Shown here piece after piece: positions 57,033-64,000 of a DNA stretch of 64,000 nt. Every line of letters begins with the position of its first letter. Position 1 is the first letter of the stretch. Source of the stretch: Marinomonas aquimarina (GTDB taxonomy: Bacteria; Pseudomonadota; Gammaproteobacteria; Pseudomonadales; Marinomonadaceae); contig NZ_FLOC01000003.1 of assembly GCF_900089755.1 (NCBI RefSeq), forward strand, positions 143,332 to 207,331, in the 5' to 3' direction. Position numbers and translations under genes: made by a program. Below the pieces are notes generated by a model. The model searched no databases. It had not been told where the DNA came from and was given only the letters and a program-made list of their open reading frames with translations.

Positions 57033-60000
57033 TTAACCATCCTGATTAATCGTAAACTCTTGGTTATTGAAGATTACGGTTAAGCTGTCTGTAGTGGAAT
57101 TCACCGAACCATTTCCATCGCTATCAAACGAACTATCAGAGCCGAAGGTAGCCACTTCACTTCCTTTCACAGTTAAATGATTCACACCATCACCATCTTG
57201 AGAGATAGCAACATTTTCATCTAAATACGCCTGAACGGCTTCTAGATCACTTGAGTCTGTGTTACCAGGAAGATCTAAAAGGTCAGAGATATCCAATGCA
57301 TCTTCCGAGGCGTGGAAGTCCTGAATGCTATCGTTTGAACTTTCATTCAAAATGAAAACATCTGCACCCGAACCACCGATAAGAGTATCTGACTCTGTAT
57401 CATCACCACCGAATAACAAGTCATCACCGTCATTCCCAAACAGAGCATCAACACCTGAACCTCCTTCGAGATCATCCTTACCACTAGCGCCCTCTAATAC
57501 ATTGATTAGATCACCATCTAGTGTCATTGGCATTAAATCGAAATTGTCTGTATTTAGCTCAACAGCATCATTATCATCAACAGCAATCTTAAAATTAAGG
57601 TGTCCCCAGTTCTCCTGGTTATGATAAACAACCTGGATTGCATGGTAACCGGACTCCTGAGCAACAAAGCTACCATCCGATTTACTAATGGTATAACTAC
57701 TCTCATTTGGGTCGTAGCCATCAGCTCCCCAACGAGCGGAAGCGACTACAGTGTCATTGATCGAAACATAAAAGCTGTCATCAACTGTCCCTTCAAAAGA
57801 ATATTCCTTACCTTCTTCTAGGTAAATGAATGCAGAAATAACACCTAACTCCCTATGTGCAACCGTATATTTGTCATCTGCATCATAGTTAAGATCTGAA
57901 GGAAGCTCATCTATAATATTGGTGCTAACAGCCTTATTATCATCAGCAATAACGTTATCCATAACAGTATTAAGCTGCTCTTCAGAACCACCGCTGCCAT
58001 TGTAGTTTCCACCGTACTCGTAGCTGTTTACATTTGACCAAACAGAATAATTCATGCCCTCAAAATCAGATTTATCTGTAATTTGCAGTAGTGCGGAACC
58101 TTGGCTGCCATCACTATCTTCAAACGTATAAGTGAACGATTCATCAACAGCAGGAGTTAGAGATTCAATTTCTTGTACAGAGAAACCATCGTTATTGCTG
58201 TTCTCTTGGCTATTTGAAAACGACACATAGCTAATTGCATTTCCGCCAGCCGAAATGGATACGGACTCAATCTTATTACCATTATTGTAATTCTCTGTGA
58301 CCGTAATACCTGAAATAATGTCACCATTACTATCAAAAGCCAAAATTTCAGATTGATCGATACCATTCATATTATGGACACCAAACTGAACGGCAGTAGA
58401 AACTGTATCCAGTTTCACAAGCAAAGTCTCAGAAACTGTTCCGTTCCAATCTATCAGGCTGTTCGAACCAACGCCTATTTTAGGGTTACCCTGACCGCCT
58501 GTTTCCTTTACGTTATCGTTTACATCATCATTACTCCAGCGAATCTTACTAGCACTAAAGAAAGCACCATCGTTATCGCTGCTTAAAGATGCACCATGAT
58601 CGAAGCCAATTACCTGAAAACCAGTCGCTGAACTATCTGTAAGAGTATTAACGGCAAAACTAAAGCCACCATCTCTACCCATAGTTAAAGTGCCAGAATC
58701 AGTTTGAACTTCCCAATTACCCTCTGAGTTTAAATCAGTTAAAGTTTTTGTGACTTTGTCTGAACCAGATCCATAACTAATAGATGTAACACCACCGGCT
58801 CCAGTAGCTAGGTCATACTGAATCGAATCCGTATGGGTATCATTATTCAATACGTTGCCTTCAACACTAGAGAAGCCTATATCATCAACACCAGTAAGGC
58901 CTTGGTCACGAATATCTATGAACACAGACGCCCATTCAGACTCATTAGAGCCATCTGATACTTTGTAAGTAAATGACAGGTCACCAGCATCATCGGAACT
59001 GTGTTGAATAATTGGCGCTTCATATTTATAAGAACCATCTGAGGCAACTTTTAATACGCCAAAATCATCACTTTCAATTATTAAATAACCGTCAACAAAA
59101 TCACTTGTTACAGCAGTACCATTAGAATCCAACGCAATACTTGAAATGGTTAAAGTCTCATTCTCTTCGTCACTAAAATCGCTTAGAAGTGAGCTTGCAT
59201 TAGCATTAAAAGCAAATGATTCACCCTCCAAGAGGCTATGAGTAGTGGAAGCAGCCGCAGCCCATTCAGGCGCGTCATTCTCTGGCACATACGTTGGCGT
59301 ATCGCTGTCAGTATCCGTCACATTTGCGCTATCGGTCGCCGTTAGGCTCACCGCTGGCAAGGTCTCGCCCGCATTGATCGCCTCAACACCCGCTTGCGTC
59401 AACACCACATCGGTGCCATCGATCGCGTAGTAACCCTCGGTGTTCGTGCCGTCTGTGAAGTCCACGCTTGGCGTGCCGTCTTCTTCGTCTGACGCCGTGA
59501 AGCTCGCCACAACGGTATCCACCGCCGCGTCGTTTTCATTGAACTCGGCTGCCGCTGTCACCTCGATCACTGGACCGTCGTTTTGTGCTGTGTAGCTTGG
59601 CGTATCGCTGTCAGTATCCGTCACATTTGCGCTATCGGTCGCCGTTAGGCTCACCGCTGGCAAGGTCTCGCCCGCATTGATCGCCTCAACACCCGCTTGC
59701 GTCAACACCACATCGGTGCCATCGATCGCGTAGTAACCCTCGGTGTTCGTGCCGTCTGTGAAGTCCACGCTTGGCGTGCCGTCTTCTTCGTCTGACGCCG
59801 TGAAGCTCGCCACAACGGTATCCACCGCCGCGTCGTTTTCATTGAACTCGGCTGCCGCTGTCACCTCGATCACTGGACCGTCGTTCACCAAGGTCACACT
59901 TGGGTCGTAGCTGGCCGCTTCGCCAGCCACTGTGCCGTCATGTGGCGTCAACGTGAACGCTGGCAACTCGGAACCACCGTTCACCAGTGCCGCACCCGCT

Positions 60001-63000
60001 TCGGTCAAGACAACGTTGTTACTGTCATCCAACGCGTAGTTGGTTGTATCACTCAGGGTCACCGTGACCGTGTCGCCGTCTTCGTCGTTGGTGCTGTAAG
60101 ACGCCACCACATCGCCCGCAGACGCTTGTTCTTCAGTGAAGTTCTGCTGGTTACTCAGCGTCACTTCAGGTGCATCGTTTATACTTAGTGTTAACTCACC
60201 TTCTGAGCCTTTATTGCCAGCAGTATCAGTGTAGCTATTCTTCGCCACACTGATACTTGGCTCTTTATCACCAGTAAATGTGAACGTTGCAGTCCAAGTA
60301 TCATCATCCAATTGTTGTAGATTACTTAATTCGCCACCATCAGCTTTGATATCGCCCATTTCAAAGCCAGCCACATTTTCACTGAATTGGAATGTAACTG
60401 TTGTTTCTTGGCCTACAGATAAATTTTCATCCGCTGCCGTAATCGTCACACTTGGGCCGTCAATATCTGCTGCTGGAGCATTTTCTGTAACATCAGGTGA
60501 CTTATTGTCAGCTTCATCAGACAAGCTGGCCGTCACGCTATCTTCTGGCGACACCTCGAAGGACACACCATTGTTTAGGTGGTTCTGCTTCAATTCAATC
60601 GTGACTTCTTCACCATCGTTCACTTTATATGTCAGTGTGTCGCCAACCTCTGATCCAGTCACAGAAATAGTCGCAGTGACCGTACCATCGTTGCCAACCT
60701 CATCGTTGTTGTAAACTTGGTCAGTACCCGCATCTTCAAAGCTAATAGTTGGCGTAGCAATCTCAGTATCAATATTTACGACAGGGCTAACAAAGGCTGA
60801 CTGGCCATTCTCTTTCCCATCATTTGGCGTCAAAGTGAATGACGGTAAATCCTCGCCCGCATTCACCAACGCCGCACCCGCTTCGGTTAACACCACGGTG
60901 TTACCGTTCAAGGCGTAATTCACTTCGTCACTAAGCGTTACCGTCACGTCATCACCGTCAGCATCGAAGGTCGTGAACTCTGCCACCACTTCGTCTGCCG
61001 ACGCTTGATCTTCAGTGAAGACATTAACATTCGTCACGGTAATTTCTGGAACATCGTTCGGCACATCAATTTCATAGATGTGGGCTGTGCTACCATCGCC
61101 TCGATTACCAGAGCTATCGAAAGCATGAGCAGTACCCTCAATCTTGAGATCTGCGTCTTCAGTCAATTCAGACGCATCTAGAGTAAGTTGGTATTTGCCT
61201 GTAGAGTCCGTACGTAGGCTGTATTCTTGTCCGTTAATATTCAGTGTTACGACAGCAAAACTAAAGGCATCACCAGAAACAGTACCCGTAATAGTTACAC
61301 TACCCTCTGCTTCCTCAGAGGAAACTAAGTTATCAGATGTGACATCATCAATCGTTAGCGTAACGTCTAAGTTTGCAGGACCATCATTATCGAAAATACG
61401 CAATGTGCCTTGAGCATCACCTAGCAGGGCATCCCCAGTTACATTTGAAAGTGTAACAAAGCCCATTTCCATATCTTCAATAGTGGTATCGTCCTCGATA
61501 CCAATACGGACAACCTTTGATGTTTCGCCCGCTGCGAAAGTAACGGTGCCGGTATAGTCCGTGAAATCTACACCTGCGGTAGCCCCAATGCCGATTGTTG
61601 TGTAGTCAACGCTAACCTCACCTTCAGCGGCCTTACTCAAACTGACGGTGAACTCAGCATATTCCTGACCTTCCACCGCATAAACGAAGTCAATGCCGAC
61701 CAAAGGTAGATCAGTAGCTGCTGAGTCATTATCTTCAATAGCAAACGTAATATCTTCGTCGTAGTAGTTATCGCCAGATACCGTAGCATTGAAGTACTCA
61801 GTTCCTTCGATTTCATAGTCATCAAAGATTGGAATGCGGATGTCAATGGCGTTACTTCCGCCAGGCATTTCCATCGAGAAGGTTGGCCATACATCGCCGT
61901 TATCTTGGTATTCAACTGAATCCAAGCTAACAGCCATCCAAGTGTCACCACCATCAGTTGAATACTCCACAGGCATTGTGTAGTCATCTGAGTATTCTGC
62001 AATCGATTTACCAAGCTCTGCACTTAGCTTCTCACTGGTAAAGGTGATTTTAAGCGTCTGAGCTGTATCAAACGTCAGCGTACTGTTAAGCGAGAATTGA
62101 TTATAACCATCCCCTTCAGAAACAGAGCTCACGTCCGTAGATAAGTGGGACTTGAATGTATCTAAAGTAGAAGAGGTAACATCTGTGTAAGCCGTCCAGT
62201 CTTCTACTCGATAATCGATACTCAGACCTTCTAGATCGTACTGATTGATGCCTTCATTTAATTGGATGAGATAGTTCCCATCACCTTGATCAACCAAAGT
62301 ACCAATCTCTTGGAATTGCGCAGATAACTGAACATTCTTAACCAACAAGTTTTCTGTTGTAACCTGTTGACCAACAGCGCCTTCCAATAAGTCATTCGTT
62401 GTGAAAGTAACTTGACCATTCATTTCAGAGTAGTTGTATTGCACAACGCCACCAGGAACTTCGATGACATCGGCAGTACGCTCATCAAAGGAGTCTGGTG
62501 TACGATCGCCAGCGAGTGACTCAATAGTCTGCGCAACGTGTTCCATTGCCGCTGTCTCAAACTCGTTATGGCCTAAGTTATCTTCGGTTTCACTTTCACG
62601 GGTAAACTCAATGTTCACATGCGCTAGAGCATCAGAAATCATCTGTTTACCAGCTTCTGCGATATTTAAATCGTAATTATCAAAAGCGGCACGCATGTCA
62701 CTGGTAATATTCAGCACTTGGCTGCCAGATGGGTGATTAATGATATCACTTGTGTCTAAAACACCATCTTCAACGTCTGAGTCTTGTAAGCCCTCACTAA
62801 TGGCTTGGATGAAAATTGCCATGTTCTCAACATAGTTTAGGTTTACATCACCTAGATCTGTCTTCGCGATGTCTTGAAGGAATAACACGCTTCCGCTAAT
62901 CACCTCAGAGGAAATCTCGGCGATTTCTACTCCACCAACAGAAAAAGTAATGGTGTCGCCATCACGATAAGAAAACGCCCCATCAGTCTCCCCTTCTCCT

Positions 63001-64000
63001 GTAAGACCAGAAAGGCCACTTGTTGTTGAGTAAGAAAGACCATTCACCACTCCATCTGCGAAGGTTGCAGTCATGATGGACTCATCAGGAGCCACCGCAG
63101 GATCGACCATCACCGCAGTACCATTGTTTTCAGCATCGCTTGGCGTCAAGGTGAACGCGGGCAACTCTTCCCCTGCATTGACTAATGCTGCACCCGTTTC
63201 CGTCAGAACAACTGTATTACCACTTAACGCATAGTTGTCCATATCGCTCAAGGTAACCGTAACTTCATCACCGTCTTCGTCTGCTGTGGTAAAGGTCGCT
63301 ACAAGGTCATTCTCAGACGCACCATCGACTTGAGCGAAATCAAAGCTGTCTGTAACCGTCAAAGTTGGCGCTTGGTTATCTGGCAATGTCACCTCAGGGT
63401 CTACAATCACCGCAGTACCATTGTTTTCAGCATCGCTTGGCGTCAAGGTGAACGCAGGCAACTCTTCCCCTGCATTGACTAACGCTGCACCCGCTTCCGT
63501 CAGAACAACTGTATTACCACTTAACGCATAGTTGTCCATGTCGCTCAAGGTAACCGAAACTTCATCACCGTCTTCGTCTGCTGTGGTAAAGGTCGCCACA
63601 AGGTCATTCTCAGACGCACCATCGACTTGAGCGAAATCAAAGCTGTCTGTAACCGTCAAGGTTGGCACTTGGTTCTCTGGCAATGTCACCTCAGGGTCTA
63701 CAATCACCGCAGTACCATTATTTTCAGCATCGCTTGGCGTCAAGGTGAACGCAGGCAACTCTTCCCCTGCATTGACTAACGCTGCACCCGCTTCCGTCAG
63801 AACAACTGTATTACCACTTAACGCATAGTTGTCCATATCACTCAAGGTAACCGTAACTTCATCACCGTCTTCATCTGCTGTGGTAAAGGTCGCCACAAGG
63901 TCATTCTCAGACGCACCATCGACTTGAGCGAAATCAAAGCTTTCTGTAACCGTCAAGGTTGGCGCTTGGTTATCTGGCAATGTCACCTCAGGGTCTACAA
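57033..64000 (-). CDS. Giant LapA-like type-I-secreted adhesin (N terminus outside window)
   Basis: The frame is open to the window edge, so only the C-terminal 2,320 or so residues are seen. In gene order they show: three 99-residue Ig-like repeats (TLTVTDSFDFAQVDGASEND and similar); a region with an EF-like TSDIINHPSG; a Calx-beta domain (VDYTTIGIGATAGVDFTDYT); further cadherin-like repeats, including two identical 101-residue ones; a VCBS domain; a PA14-like domain (EYSFEGTVDDSFYVSINDTV); and the type I secretion signal with GGSGVDALFGNDGDDLLFGG, ending QEFTINQDG. PA14 domains bind sugars in other adhesins. The N-terminal retention module is expected upstream. The C terminus is homologous to the two smaller adhesins. 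Confidence 0.93.
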   Translation of the reverse strand, partial: VDPEVTLPDNQAPTLTVTESFDFAQVDGASENDLVATFTTADEDGDEVTVTLSDMDNYALSGNTVVLTEAGAALVNAGEELPAFTLTPSDAENNGTAVIVDPEVTLPENQVPTLTVTDSFDFAQVDGASENDLVATFTTADEDGDEVSVTLSDMDNYALSGNTVVLTEAGAALVNAGEELPAFTLTPSDAENNGTAVIVDPEVTLPDNQAPTLTVTDSFDFAQVDGASENDLVATFTTADEDGDEVTVTLSDMDNYALSGNTVVLTETGAALVNAGEELPAFTLTPSDAENNGTAVMVDPAVAPDESIMTATFADGVVNGLSYSTTSGLSGLTGEGETDGAFSYRDGDTITFSVGGVEIAEISSEVISGSVLFLQDIAKTDLGDVNLNYVENMAIFIQAISEGLQDSDVEDGVLDTSDIINHPSGSQVLNITSDMRAAFDNYDLNIAEAGKQMISDALAHVNIEFTRESETEDNLGHNEFETAAMEHVAQTIESLAGDRTPDSFDERTADVIEVPGGVVQYNYSEMNGQVTFTTNDLLEGAVGQQVTTENLLVKNVQLSAQFQEIGTLVDQGDGNYLIQLNEGINQYDLEGLSIDYRVEDWTAYTDVTSSTLDTFKSHLSTDVSSVSEGDGYNQFSLNSTLTFDTAQTLKITFTSEKLSAELGKSIAEYSDDYTMPVEYSTDGGDTWMAVSLDSVEYQDNGDVWPTFSMEMPGGSNAIDIRIPIFDDYEIEGTEYFNATVSGDNYYDEDITFAIEDNDSAATDLPLVGIDFVYAVEGQEYAEFTVSLSKAAEGEVSVDYTTIGIGATAGVDFTDYTGTVTFAAGETSKVVRIGIEDDTTIEDMEMGFVTLSNVTGDALLGDAQGTLRIFDNDGPANLDVTLTIDDVTSDNLVSSEEAEGSVTITGTVSGDAFSFAVVTLNINGQEYSLRTDSTGKYQLTLDASELTEDADLKIEGTAHAFDSSGNRGDGSTAHIYEIDVPNDVPEITVTNVNVFTEDQASADEVVAEFTTFDADGDDVTVTLSDEVNYALNGNTVVLTEAGAALVNAGEDLPSFTLTPNDGKENGQSAFVSPVVNIDTEIATPTISFEDAGTDQVYNNDEVGNDGTVTATISVTGSEVGDTLTYKVNDGEEVTIELKQNHLNNGVSFEVSPEDSVTASLSDEADNKSPDVTENAPAADIDGPSVTITAADENLSVGQETTVTFQFSENVAGFEMGDIKADGGELSNLQQLDDDTWTATFTFTGDKEPSISVAKNSYTDTAGNKGSEGELTLSINDAPEVTLSNQQNFTEEQASAGDVVASYSTNDEDGDTVTVTLSDTTNYALDDSNNVVLTEAGAALVNGGSELPAFTLTPHDGTVAGEAASYDPSVTLVNDGPVIEVTAAAEFNENDAAVDTVVASFTASDEEDGTPSVDFTDGTNTEGYYAIDGTDVVLTQAGVEAINAGETLPAVSLTATDSANVTDTDSDTPSYTAQNDGPVIEVTAAAEFNENDAAVDTVVASFTASDEEDGTPSVDFTDGTNTEGYYAIDGTDVVLTQAGVEAINAGETLPAVSLTATDSANVTDTDSDTPTYVPENDAPEWAAAASTTHSLLEGESFAFNANASSLLSDFSDEENETLTISSIALDSNGTAVTSDFVDGYLIIESDDFGVLKVASDGSYKYEAPIIQHSSDDAGDLSFTYKVSDGSNESEWASVFIDIRDQGLTGVDDIGFSSVEGNVLNNDTHTDSIQYDLATGAGGVTSISYGSGSDKVTKTLTDLNSEGNWEVQTDSGTLTMGRDGGFSFAVNTLTDSSATGFQVIGFDHGASLSSDNDGAFFSASKIRWSNDDVNDNVKETGGQGNPKIGVGSNSLIDWNGTVSETLLVKLDTVSTAVQFGVHNMNGIDQSEILAFDSNGDIISGITVTENYNNGNKIESVSISAGGNAISYVSFSNSQENSNNDGFSVQEIESLTPAVDESFTYTFEDSDGSQGSALLQITDKSDFEGMNYSVWSNVNSYEYGGNYNGSGGSEEQLNTVMDNVIADDNKAVSTNIIDELPSDLNYDADDKYTVAHRELGVISAFIYLEEGKEYSFEGTVDDSFYVSINDTVVASARWGADGYDPNESSYTISKSDGSFVAQESGYHAIQVVYHNQENWGHLNFKIAVDDNDAVELNTDNFDLMPMTLDGDLINVLEGASGKDDLEGGSGVDALFGNDGDDLLFGGDDTESDTLIGGSGADVFILNESSNDSIQDFHASEDALDISDLLDLPGNTDSSDLEAVQAYLDENVAISQDGDGVNHLTVKGSEVATFGSDSSFDSDGNGSVNSTTDSLTVIFNNQEFTINQDG
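59296..59883 (-). repeat. Two identical 303-bp coding repeats
   Basis: 59296-59580 and 59599-59883 look identical base for base as read, with a 303-bp period (101 residues). They are more GC-rich than flanking DNA, which points to very recent duplication or gene conversion. Confidence 0.9.
63094..63984 (-). repeat. Three near-identical 297-bp coding repeats
   Basis: The period is 297 bp (99 residues), with landmark ACCTCAGGGT at 63391, 63688 and 63985. Copies differ at only a few bases, and a further copy begins at the window edge. Confidence 0.92.

Overview
This window looks like chromosomal DNA of a marine-type gammaproteobacterium, possibly Oceanospirillales/Marinomonas-like. The evidence is moderate GC, a recC-recB-recD operon, a GGDEF/EAL protein, LapA-type giant adhesins, a cluster of initiator tRNA genes, and a full type I-E CRISPR-Cas locus. 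The genus is a guess; the class is fairly safe.

Layout. 1-12.3 kb: the end of an RND efflux pump gene, then metabolic and transport genes with their regulators (secreted cyclophilin-like, cupin and carboxymuconolactone-decarboxylase-like proteins, AraC, two MFS exporters, SDR, DUF2255, LysR). 12.3-17.1 kb: an MscS channel, a PAS-PAS-GAF-GGDEF-EAL protein and two uncharacterised proteins. 17.2-32.1 kb: a type I-E CRISPR-Cas locus, all read on the minus strand in the order WYL regulator, cas3, a 558-bp gap, cas8e-cse2-cas7e-cas5e-cas6e-cas1-cas2, leader, and an array of 71 near-identical repeats plus two diverged trailer repeats kept in 61-bp phase. 32.2-38.5 kb: mixed accessory genes (EAL-HDOD, sirtuin, Rieske ferredoxin beside a truncated dioxygenase subunit, cold-shock protein, HNH nuclease with methyltransferase, ankyrin protein). 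38.5-40.2 kb: six tandem initiator tRNA genes trailed by decayed tRNA fragments. 40.2-51.3 kb: a glycosyltransferase-like protein, MsrA and RecDBC. 51.4-64 kb: three tandem type-I-secreted LapA-like adhesins, the last running off the window.

Most notable: the unusually long cas3-cas8e gap holds a one-spacer mini-CRISPR on the opposite strand (28286-28376). It consists of two degenerate I-E repeats that keep their hairpins and the crRNA handle, separated by exactly 32 nt. Its spacer matches a site 72 bp away in the same gap (28212-28243): the first 11 seed bases are contiguous, 22 of 32 match overall, and the site is preceded by AAG, the classical I-E PAM. The site overlaps a promoter-like sequence upstream of a 57-codon ORF with a strong Shine-Dalgarno, and upstream of cas8e. 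This is the architecture of CreA/CreT RNA-guarded toxin-antitoxin modules or of autoregulatory Cas-regulating crRNA-like RNAs. It suggests that Cascade, guided by this element, represses a toxin or its own operon instead of cutting. A 25-bp palindrome between the WYL gene and cas3 suggests a second control layer.
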